A stretch of DNA of 5,916 nucleotides from CAZERD01 sp964515405 (GTDB lineage: Bacteria > Campylobacterota_A > Desulfurellia > Desulfurellales > CAZERD01), in the NCBI GenBank assembly GCA_964515405.1, contig CAZERD010000064.1:1-5916 (forward strand). The letters are read 5' to 3'. The position numbers and the translations under genes were made by a program. Positions 1 to 5,916 of this stretch are shown piece by piece. The notes below the pieces were generated by a model. That model was not told where the DNA came from. It searched no databases and saw nothing but the letters and a program-made list of their open reading frames with translations. The stretch's first letter is position 1; every line of letters begins with the position of its first letter.

Positions 1-1708
1 GGTCACCAAGCTGAACAGGAGAAACATTAAAACCAACAGATATAGAGAAGCCACAGTTCCTTAGATGTCTACCAGTCTTTATTGATTCCTCCATAACCCA
101 TCTACCTACATCCGAGATCAGACCACTCCCCTCTAATATCTCTATAAATTCTGAAGGCAAGACAAGTTTGCCCTTACGCTTCCACCTGAGAAGAGATTCA
201 ACACCCACTATCTTGAGATCCTTCACACGTACCTTTGGCTGATAAACAAGCACAAATTCCCTTTTGTTCCAAGCTTCCATAAGCTCCATATTCAGCTTCA
301 ATCGTCTTCTCGCTTCTCTTTCCAGATCCTCGGAAAAGAATACAACCTGAGATGGACCCTTTTCCTTAGCCTTCATCAAGGAAACTTCAGCCCTATTCAG
401 GAGTGTCTCCACATCCTCCGACCCGTCACCTACCAAAACAGCACCCACAGAAAATGTTACAAATATTCTCTGCTCATCAATGATAACGGGATTCCGAAAC
501 ACCCTCTGCAGTTCTTCTATCCTTCTCTCAACATCCTCTTCGCAGTCATAAAAAGCAATAGCAAACTCATCACTGCCAACCCTAGCAATAACACCCTCTC
601 TCTTAAAAGTCGAGGTCAATCTGTTGGCTATTTCCCTGAGTATCCTGTCTCCTTTCAAAAACCCAACAGCATCATTAATCTTCCTGAAATCATCAATATC
701 CAACACAAGCAGACACAGTTCCTTTACCCCTTTCTCTTCCCCTCTCATTATTTCTTCAAGTTTATGTCTAAAATGCTTTCTATTGGGCAATCCAGTGAGT
801 AAATCAAAAGAATAAAGGCTGTATAATCTTTCACTCTTGTTGATAAAATCTATTGAGTAGGCAATGGTCGAGGCAATCTCCTTAAGCAAATCAACTTCAT
901 CCTCATCGAATGAACTAATCTCATCTGAATATATTTTTATTATACCATATATACTACCATCAGACAAAACAATCGGCAGAGTAGCACACCCCTTAAACCC
1001 GGACTTTCTGCTCTCCCTTCTAACTTGATCCACACTATGAGTGGACTTTACCTCGCTACAGACTACAACATCTTTATTCCTAATCGCTACCCCTATAGCT
1101 CCTTCGCCATTAGGTGTATCATATTTTACGGAAGCCTTTATATTATTTACATACTTCTTATCTCCCTTGAAAAACTTCGGAACGAGACGAGTACCATTAA
1201 GTACGCCAATCCACACAAACCTGAAGCCACCATACTCATAAAGAACACCACATACATCTGAGAGCAGTTTATTCACCGACTCAGCGGTTCTAATGAGGAC
1301 ATTCACCTCATTGAGAACCTTGTAAAACCTGTTCTTCCTCTCAAGAAGCTTCTCAACTTTCACCACTTCAGTAATATCCTTGAACGCACAAATAACAAGT
1401 TCCACTCCACTATGACAAATAAGACTAAAACGGGGTTTGAAATACCTTTCTTCACTCCCAGAGTACCTGAGCACCACAGTCCGTACCACACCACTTGACA
1501 AAAAAGAAAGGACAGCAGAACGGAGAAGTTCACCTTCGAACAGAGAAAACATACACTTGCCCTTTATGAACTCTGGAGAAATACCCATAAGACGTTCCAC
1601 ATTAGAACTGATATCCTCAATCACAAAGTCTTTCGGGCGCACAAGGGCTATAACTGTATCTAAAGCGTTAAAAATATCTGGCAGGTTTCCCCTGAATTTT
1701 TCAAACAC
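1..1708 (-). CDS. PAS-GAF-GGDEF-EAL cyclic di-GMP signalling protein, C-terminus cut by the window edge
   Basis: Cytoplasmic cyclic di-GMP turnover protein with 569 codons visible and no stop before the left edge. No signal peptide or membrane segment is seen. Residues about 11-112 form a PAS domain ending in the typical FKDITE. Residues 113-128 are a charged helical linker. Residues about 130-289 form a GAF domain (WIG at 166-168, LPI at 244-246, FDEDEVDLL near 267-275). The GGDEF domain runs about 296-458, starting at DLLTGLPNR, with metal-binding DIDDF at 337-341. Its signature is GSDEF (378-382), not GGDEF, and no RxxD I-site lies before it (K369-G372). EAL starts near 470, with the motif as ESLLRW (504-509) and metal ligand N561 in NVS. 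About 170 residues of EAL are missing. The GTG start was chosen because an in-frame TAG lies four codons upstream and the PAS fold begins at once; its ribosome site is weak. Likely a phosphodiesterase whose cyclase half is weak or regulatory (inference). Confidence 0.93.
   Translation of the reverse strand, partial: MFEKFRGNLPDIFNALDTVIALVRPKDFVIEDISSNVERLMGISPEFIKGKCMFSLFEGELLRSAVLSFLSSGVVRTVVLRYSGSEERYFKPRFSLICHSGVELVICAFKDITEVVKVEKLLERKNRFYKVLNEVNVLIRTAESVNKLLSDVCGVLYEYGGFRFVWIGVLNGTRLVPKFFKGDKKYVNNIKASVKYDTPNGEGAIGVAIRNKDVVVCSEVKSTHSVDQVRRESRKSGFKGCATLPIVLSDGSIYGIIKIYSDEISSFDEDEVDLLKEIASTIAYSIDFINKSERLYSLYSFDLLTGLPNRKHFRHKLEEIMRGEEKGVKELCLLVLDIDDFRKINDAVGFLKGDRILREIANRLTSTFKREGVIARVGSDEFAIAFYDCEEDVERRIEELQRVFRNPVIIDEQRIFVTFSVGAVLVGDGSEDVETLLNRAEVSLMKAKEKGPSQVVFFSEDLEREARRRLKLNMELMEAWNKREFVLVYQPKVRVKDLKIVGVESLLRWKRKGKLVLPSEFIEILEGSGLISDVGRWVMEESIKTGRHLRNCGFSISVGFNVSPVQLGD
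939..967 (-). promoter_or_regulatory. Promoter-like sequence inside the GAF coding region
   Basis: Minus strand TTGTCT at 967-962, a 17-base spacer, then TATAAT at 944-939 preceded by TG one base away (an extended -10). The -10 is a perfect sigma-70 match and the -35 matches four of six. It lies in an AT-rich stretch encoding GSIYGIIKIY, so it may be a coincidence of codon use. If active, it would give a transcript covering only the GGDEF and EAL parts. Confidence 0.15.
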
Positions 1709-1763
1709 TCTGCTATTCTATTGATTTTGCAGAACCAATTCAACAGAAATGAGAAATCCAACA
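1709..1763 (-). other. Intergenic gap between branching enzyme and cyclic di-GMP gene
   Basis: This 55-base gap is the only non-coding stretch in the window. It holds no GC-rich hairpin followed by a T run, so no intrinsic terminator is visible, and I see no convincing promoter. A short inverted repeat, TCTGC and GCAGA (1731-1727 and 1713-1709), with a 15-base AT-rich loop ends right at the GTG start codon. Read-through from the glycogen genes is the simplest reading. Confidence 0.6.
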
Positions 1764-3350
1764 TCAGCAGGAATACACACAAAAATCTATATGAGGAAAT
1801 ATGGAATCCCTTCTCTCTATAGTATCAAGGAAACCATGATCAATATCACCCGTCCTGAGCATGTTAAGCAGTCTGTTGAAATTGAAAATATGCTCCTTGG
1901 TTCTCCTTATGCTGTACTCAACAGCTGTCTGAGTACTCATGAGAAAAGCCCAGTCACTCGCCTGAGCAAGAAGCAGTTCTCTCATCATTTGATTCAAGAG
2001 CCTAATCTTCACTATATCTCTCTCCTCTCTGTGCTTTTCAGCCTCTTTAACCATACCATCGGCCATATAATTAAGGTGCTTATAAATCCAGTCATTCACA
2101 CCATTGAGCCACACGTCATAATATCCCCTATCGCCCCACGAAGAAGGATTGGGCTTGCAAACCTGGTTCTCAGGATATTTTTCCAGATATTCGGAGGCTG
2201 TAACAGGTCTAATAACCCCATGCCTATGCATTTCCCTAAACACATAGTAAAGAAAATCCACACCTTCAAACCACCAATGTCCAAACAACTCAGCATCATA
2301 TGGAGAAACAACAACCGGTACTCTATCCATGTGCTGAGATAAAAATTCCAACTGTTTTTCCCTGTTGAAATGGAAATTTGCAGCATGTTCCATTACCTTG
2401 GCAATAGCCCTTTCTCTATCGTAAACCTCCTTCCTATCCGTATCCCCAGTTACTCTATAGTATTTGAACCCAGTAAAAACTCTCATCCCATCAGGTGATA
2501 TATATGGTTTAATATAATCAAACGGCAAATCATAGCCTATATCTCTATAAAAATCCCTGTAGTCACAATCCCCAGGATAACCTTCCTTTGAACTCCATAC
2601 CTGCTTTGAAGACTCTACATCCCTTCCGAACACAGCAACCCCGCTGGGAGTATATACAGGCGCATAAACCCCGTACCTTGGAGGCGGTTTGGAATAAATT
2701 AAACCGTGCGTATCAAGAAAGAAAAAGGAAATCCCCTCATCACTCAGAATCTCATCCAGTCCCTCATAGTAAGCACATTCCGGCAACCATATTCCACGAG
2801 GAGGAAACCCAAAATGCTTCTTGTAGGTTTCAACACCTACTTTAATCTGAGCTTCAACCGCCTTCTTATTAGGCGAGAGTAAAGGAAGAAACCCGTGGGT
2901 AGCCGCAGAGGTAAGTATCTCAAGATTGCCACTCTCACGAAACTTGCGGAAACCATTCAAGGGCCTTTCACAGAGCACATCAAAGAAGTAATCCCTTATG
3001 GACTCATACCTCTCCAAATAAAACTTGGCAACACTCCTAAAGGAAATGTCCTTTCTTGTTCTTTCAACTTCGTTGCGAGCAAGCTCTATTTGTTTATCCA
3101 GATAGTGCCCAAACCTTTTCATTAACATATCATCTTCTAGCATCTCAGAGAGAGTAGGCGTAACTGACACAGTAAGCCTAAAATCAACCACACCTTCATC
3201 CAGCAACTCCTCAAACCTCATAAACAGTGGAATATAACACTCGCTTATAGCCTCAAACAACCACCTTTCTTCAAGGAAGTAGTCATACTCAGGGTGCTTA
3301 ATAAAGGGTAGATGGGCGTGTAGCACCCCCAGCCAGTAACCTCTGCTCAT
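1764..3350 (-). CDS. GH57 1,4-alpha-glucan branching enzyme
   Basis: Cleaves alpha-1,4-glucan chains and rejoins them as alpha-1,6 branches; a cytoplasmic glycogen-synthesis enzyme of glycoside hydrolase family 57, in the branching group that includes TK1436 and Thermus TTHA1902. The 528-residue length fits that group. Visible motifs in order are HAHLPF at 11-16 (family region 1), GIWLPE at 186-191 with presumed nucleophile E191, the loop from Y233 to about 273 with VWSS and GYPGD, PYDAELFGHWW at 350-360 with presumed acid/base D352, SSWGDRGY at 403-410 (the branching-enzyme Trp), and QASDWAF at 463-469. The C-terminal helical region (about 420-515) corresponds to DUF1957/BE_C. All expected catalytic residues are present. 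The ATG overlaps the stop of the DUF4912 gene as ATGA and has AAGGAG six bases upstream. Older annotations often call such proteins alpha-amylase; the W405 and SDW motifs favour branching enzyme. Confidence 0.95.
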   Translation of the reverse strand: MSRGYWLGVLHAHLPFIKHPEYDYFLEERWLFEAISECYIPLFMRFEELLDEGVVDFRLTVSVTPTLSEMLEDDMLMKRFGHYLDKQIELARNEVERTRKDISFRSVAKFYLERYESIRDYFFDVLCERPLNGFRKFRESGNLEILTSAATHGFLPLLSPNKKAVEAQIKVGVETYKKHFGFPPRGIWLPECAYYEGLDEILSDEGISFFFLDTHGLIYSKPPPRYGVYAPVYTPSGVAVFGRDVESSKQVWSSKEGYPGDCDYRDFYRDIGYDLPFDYIKPYISPDGMRVFTGFKYYRVTGDTDRKEVYDRERAIAKVMEHAANFHFNREKQLEFLSQHMDRVPVVVSPYDAELFGHWWFEGVDFLYYVFREMHRHGVIRPVTASEYLEKYPENQVCKPNPSSWGDRGYYDVWLNGVNDWIYKHLNYMADGMVKEAEKHREERDIVKIRLLNQMMRELLLAQASDWAFLMSTQTAVEYSIRRTKEHIFNFNRLLNMLRTGDIDHGFLDTIERRDSIFPHIDFCVYSC

Positions 3351-4000
3351 GGTTTACTCCTTGTTTGTTGAAAGGAAGAAGATAGATAATCTGAGCTCAA
3401 AAGCTCTCTCCTATCCAACAGGTATTTGACAAGCTCCTGTATAATCTTTCCCTTGTACTGCTCAGAAGAAGATACCACTGCTTCGCCTTTTTTCAAAGAC
3501 GTTTCTATCAATACCCTGCCCTCCCCATAGCCTTCTCCCAGACGCTTCATCCATATCATCTCCGCTTCCTCTTTGGAGAAGGTATCCCTCGGAACACTTA
3601 TTATATTGCCATAACACACAGGGATAATTTCACCACCCTCCTCAACACCCAACTGAGCCGTTATCATTTCCCCAGCAAGATAGCGCTTCAAATAATAACA
3701 ACCTTCAGGGGCTGCAATCCTAATCTCACTAATCTTGACCCTATCTCCTCCCTTTACCACATACACAACCAAAACAAGGCTTTCAAATCCAACCCTGCTT
3801 ATCCTTTCCTCCGTATCTATATCCATATCCCAGTAGAAGTAGATAAGTGACGGGTTGACAGGCAACACAATCAGTGCATTAACATAGTATCTATCCGGTA
3901 TAGGAAAATCTCCACTTGAGCCCCTACCACCATCCATCGTCCTCCCAGTACTTAGAGAGTAACTGCTAAGACCACCCGTTTTATCGCCTCTACCGTCCAT
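3347..4000 (-). CDS. DUF4912 domain protein of the glycogen operon
   Basis: Function unknown. Residues about 37-140 match the DUF4912 pattern: YVNALIVLPVNP (39-50), the aromatic YFYWDM (54-59), beta strands SLVLVVYVV and VKISEIRI, then YYLKRY (102-107), AQLGV (115-119) and SVPRDTFS (135-142). The pattern looks like a compact all-beta domain. The first 35 residues are rich in Gly and Ser and probably disordered; residues 143-205 look helical. No signal peptide, membrane segment or catalytic motif is seen. It overlaps glgA by 11 bases and the branching enzyme by 4, so it is translated with both; a glucan-binding or scaffold role is inference only. The ATG at 4000 was chosen because AAGGAG lies six bases upstream. 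An in-frame ATG at 3937 has GGGAGG only three bases upstream and would remove the first 21 residues, leaving the domain intact. Confidence 0.9.
   Translation of the reverse strand: MDGRGDKTGGLSSYSLSTGRTMDGGRGSSGDFPIPDRYYVNALIVLPVNPSLIYFYWDMDIDTEERISRVGFESLVLVVYVVKGGDRVKISEIRIAAPEGCYYLKRYLAGEMITAQLGVEEGGEIIPVCYGNIISVPRDTFSKEEAEMIWMKRLGEGYGEGRVLIETSLKKGEAVVSSSEQYKGKIIQELVKYLLDRRELLSSDYLSSSFQQTRSKP
3357..3362 (-). promoter_or_regulatory. Ribosome binding site of the branching enzyme gene
   Basis: Minus strand AAGGAG, six bases before the ATG at 3350. It lies inside the last codons of the DUF4912 gene and supports the start that overlaps its stop codon. Confidence 0.85.
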
Positions 4001-5432
4001 CTCTTTCTCCTTCTATTAATTCTCTGTACAGTTTTATATACTCTTTCGCACTTACATGCCAGGAAAAATCCAAGGACATATTGTATTTAACTGCCCACCT
4101 ACGATAATCCTTATCTGAGAGGATGCTTAACGCCCTGCACACACCAGCGCATAATCCCTCGGCATCTGCAGCAGTAAACACCACGCCGATGGACTTCTGC
4201 TCTGCACCGCTAAAATCCATGAAATCAACCACACTATCCTTAAGCCCACCTACACCCCTTACAACAGGCAATACTCCATACTTAGCTGCTATAAGCTGAT
4301 TCAAACCGCACGGTTCAAACAAAGACGGCATAAGCAAAACATCTCCCGCCGCATACATGAGATGCGCAAGTTCTTCATCGTATCCTACAACACACGCAAT
4401 ATTGGAACACCTCAGGTTAGAAAAAGCATCGGCATAACGCTTTTCTCCGCTCCCAAGCACAACCATATTTACATTCATATCCGATATAGATCTTGTAGCT
4501 CCAAGCAACAGATCCACACCCTTCTGATATGTAAACCTCCCTATAAAGATCAGTAAAGGTTTGTCCTTTCCCTCAAGTTCAAGTTTTTTCATAAGCTCTT
4601 CCTTGTTGAAGGCCTTACCAGAAACAAAATCCCTGCGCGAATACGTACGGGGGATCAGTTCATCAGCCTCAGGAGAAAAAATTCCATAGTCTATACCGTT
4701 CATTATACCAACAACCTTATACTCATAGGACCGCATGAACCCATCAAGTCCACAACCAAACTCTGGCGACATAATCTCCTTAGCATACGAAGGACTTACC
4801 ACAGTAACAACATCCGAATATGAAACACCCGCCTTTAGCATATTTACTTGATCGTAGAATTCTATTCTATCCAATGTGAAATATCTCCAGTCCAACCCAA
4901 GTCTATACATGGTATCCTTGGGGAAAATACCCTGATAGGCAAGATTGTGTATAGTAAATACCAGCTTGAATCCTGCACCAAAATGCTCCCTTGCAAGCAA
5001 CGCCACAAGGGCTGTCTGCCAGTCATTAAGATGGACCACATCTACACCATTGTGAAATTCAAGCAACCACTTAACAACCCCATAATCAAACAAACCGAAC
5101 CTTAAGTCGTTATCGGGATAAGCACCTTCAGAAGTACCGTACATGTAATCCCTGTCACACAGAACAGAATTATAAAGAAACCAAAACCTCACCCCGTCCA
5201 TAACCGTATAGTACACCTCAAACGGATATATCCCAGAGGGTAACTCCACACTAAAGTCCCTATGAGCTGACTCTATGGAATAAGACCCTCTATCAATGAA
5301 AGAATAAAGTGGCATAACAGCTTCAGCTACCTCAACAGAATTTACAGCCCTGGCAAGCGAATAAACCACATCAGCAAGCCCACCGCTCTTGGCGAAGGGA
5401 AATATCTCGCTAGACACAAACATAATCCTCAT
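3990..5432 (-). CDS. glgA: Glycogen synthase (GT5 family)
   Basis: Transfers glucose from a nucleotide sugar (ADP-glucose in most bacteria; the donor cannot be told here) to the non-reducing end of a growing alpha-1,4-glucan in the cytoplasm. At 480 residues it is the usual bacterial length. The N-terminal GT5 domain begins MRIMFVSSEIFPFAKSGGL, giving the KxGGL donor-site motif at K15-L19. VHLNDWQTAL (133-142) and FTIHNLAYQG (159-168, with H161) follow. The C-terminal GT1-type domain holds FIGRFTYQKG (296-305, with R299 and K304 as phosphate-contacting residues), SLFEPCGLNQ (370-379) with E373, and GVGGL (393-397). All key residues are present. The ATG overlaps the upstream stop as ATGA; the only Shine-Dalgarno-like stretch is AGGA ten bases upstream, so translation probably depends on coupling with the galT-like gene. 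No glgC is in the window. Confidence 0.97.
   Translation of the reverse strand: MRIMFVSSEIFPFAKSGGLADVVYSLARAVNSVEVAEAVMPLYSFIDRGSYSIESAHRDFSVELPSGIYPFEVYYTVMDGVRFWFLYNSVLCDRDYMYGTSEGAYPDNDLRFGLFDYGVVKWLLEFHNGVDVVHLNDWQTALVALLAREHFGAGFKLVFTIHNLAYQGIFPKDTMYRLGLDWRYFTLDRIEFYDQVNMLKAGVSYSDVVTVVSPSYAKEIMSPEFGCGLDGFMRSYEYKVVGIMNGIDYGIFSPEADELIPRTYSRRDFVSGKAFNKEELMKKLELEGKDKPLLIFIGRFTYQKGVDLLLGATRSISDMNVNMVVLGSGEKRYADAFSNLRCSNIACVVGYDEELAHLMYAAGDVLLMPSLFEPCGLNQLIAAKYGVLPVVRGVGGLKDSVVDFMDFSGAEQKSIGVVFTAADAEGLCAGVCRALSILSDKDYRRWAVKYNMSLDFSWHVSAKEYIKLYRELIEGERDGR
4007..4012 (-). promoter_or_regulatory. Ribosome binding site of the DUF4912 gene
   Basis: Minus strand AAGGAG, six bases before the ATG at 4000 and inside the last codons of glgA. 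It decides the choice of this start over the in-frame ATG at 3937. Confidence 0.8.
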
Positions 5433-5916
5433 TTCACACCCATCCTGAGTAATCTTGCAGCCTTTTCAGGCTCCATAGGATTTATAAACACACCGTTAGC
5501 TAGCTCAAACCCGCCGATACCATATATCCTCGGCATTATCCTCATAAACACAGGAAACGCTCTGGCATCGAAGGATGCAACATCAAAATCAAAGGAGGCA
5601 TTAACGGGCGGCATGTAAAAAGCAAGATTAAAAGCAAAGTTGCCCATCTGCTTATGCATTGATCGAATAATCCTTTCAAGCACAGCAGCAAGACTATGTC
5701 TACCCGAATCTACTACATCTTCAAAAGCCATACCACCTTCCTTTGGTGACACAATAACCTCAAAGGGATAGGCACTGGCATAGGGGCAAAACGCAACAAA
5801 ATCCTCCCTCTCCTCAACAACACGCACACCACGTCTGACTTCTTCGTATACTATATCCTCCAGCATAGATCTACCATGCATCTTAAAGTATCTTATATTC
5901 CTTTCCAACAAATGAA
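5429..5916 (-). CDS. galT: Galactose-1-phosphate uridylyltransferase-like protein, N-terminus cut by the window edge
   Basis: C-terminal 161 residues of a GalT/HIT-superfamily nucleotidyltransferase; GalT swaps UMP between UDP-glucose and galactose-1-phosphate. The frame stays open to the right edge, and a TTG at 5911 is an internal Leu, not a start. The family pattern is clear: the GRSMLEDIV helix, RVVEEREDFVAFCPYASAYPFEVIVSPK (5821-5741), then IMPRIYGIGGFELANG with INPMEPEKAARLLR near the end. The active-site HPH and zinc ligands would lie in the missing half. Several residues usual for the family are absent: the HxH before I-x-PR is P and F (5528-5557), the His of the NLxLHTAP-type segment is Tyr (near 5617), and the His after SPK is Gly. 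In E. coli GalT the HxH and the preceding His are iron ligands. The position ahead of glgA suggests a sugar-nucleotide role in glycogen metabolism, perhaps on a substrate other than galactose-1-phosphate (inference). Confidence 0.85.
   Translation of the reverse strand, partial: HLLERNIRYFKMHGRSMLEDIVYEEVRRGVRVVEEREDFVAFCPYASAYPFEVIVSPKEGGMAFEDVVDSGRHSLAAVLERIIRSMHKQMGNFAFNLAFYMPPVNASFDFDVASFDARAFPVFMRIMPRIYGIGGFELANGVFINPMEPEKAARLLRMGVK
5443..5446 (-). promoter_or_regulatory. Weak ribosome binding site of glgA
   Basis: Minus strand AGGA, ten bases before the glgA ATG at 5432. The match is short and the spacing long, unlike the AAGGAG sites of the next two genes. With the ATGA stop-start overlap, this suggests that ribosomes finishing the galT-like gene re-initiate on glgA. 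Confidence 0.35.

Noticed and set aside
1709..1731. Inverted repeat TCTGC/GCAGA before the GTG start, considered as a terminator or a start-blocking hairpin
   Set aside because: A 5-bp stem with a 15-base loop and no T run is too weak for a terminator, and there is no sign of conservation to support regulation.
1665..1769. Minus-strand small frame starting at an ATG near 1769 and running across the gap (about 34 codons, MLDFSFLLNWF...)
   Set aside because: It has no ribosome site, overlaps the ends of both neighbouring genes in another frame and resembles no known peptide.
1816..1843. Possible promoter for the cyclic di-GMP gene: minus-strand TTGATC, 16 bases, TATAGA
   Set aside because: Only four of six matches in each box, inside the branching enzyme coding region; such matches are expected by chance.
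1749..2342. Plus-strand open frame of 197 codons inside the branching enzyme
   Set aside because: It lies antisense to a gene with all GH57 motifs, and its protein shows no family pattern. It is a shadow of the minus-strand coding sequence, as are the other plus-strand frames in the window.
4995..5040. HLNDWQT in GlgA instead of HLHDWQT, and EPCGLNQ instead of EPCGLTQ, considered as unusual active-site changes
   Set aside because: Both variants occur among ordinary bacterial glycogen synthases, and the key residues around them are kept.
5429..5911. TTG at 5911 as the start of a short complete protein
   Set aside because: The frame stays open upstream to the window edge, and the visible part matches only the C-terminal half of GalT, so the gene is simply cut by the edge.
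1..5916. Mobile element, CRISPR array, tRNA/rRNA, riboswitch or defence system
   Set aside because: No direct-repeat arrays, transposase or integrase motifs, RNA gene signatures or nuclease-like genes were seen; the coding density leaves only 55 bases non-coding.

Overview
All recognisable genes in this window lie on the minus strand, so transcription runs from the right edge to the left. The sequence suggests a bacterium that stores glycogen and signals with cyclic di-GMP. The genes are tightly packed, overlap by a few bases, use AGG/AGA (Arg) and ATA (Ile) codons freely, and have purine-rich coding strands. A GH57-type branching enzyme next to a DUF4912 protein points to a thermophilic or anaerobic lineage (Aquificota-, Thermodesulfobacteriota-, Nitrospirota- or Geobacter-like). 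That placement is an inference, because there is no rRNA or marker gene here.

Layout in order of transcription. At the right edge (5916 to 5429) is the C-terminal part of a divergent galactose-1-phosphate uridylyltransferase-like protein. It overlaps by 4 bases (ATGA) with glgA, glycogen synthase (5432 to 3990). glgA overlaps by 11 bases with a DUF4912 protein (4000 to 3347), which overlaps by 4 bases (ATGA) with a GH57 1,4-alpha-glucan branching enzyme (3350 to 1764). After a 55-base gap a GTG-started PAS-GAF-GGDEF-EAL cyclic di-GMP signalling protein begins at 1708. It is still open at the left edge, cut inside the EAL domain.

How the genes work together. GlgA elongates alpha-1,4-glucan from a nucleotide glucose and the GH57 enzyme introduces alpha-1,6 branches. 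The GalT-like protein would interconvert sugar phosphates and nucleotide sugars upstream of this. The DUF4912 protein has no known activity, but its position between synthase and branching enzyme, with overlaps on both sides, suggests a role in the same process. The cyclic di-GMP protein may be the last gene of the operon or a separate unit reading through from it.

I found no mobile element, CRISPR array, RNA gene or defence system. The points most worth a second look are the loss of conserved histidines in the GalT-like protein, the degenerate GSDEF site without an I-site in a protein that keeps EAL catalytic residues, the placement of a second-messenger enzyme directly behind glycogen genes, and the uncharacterised DUF4912 protein.
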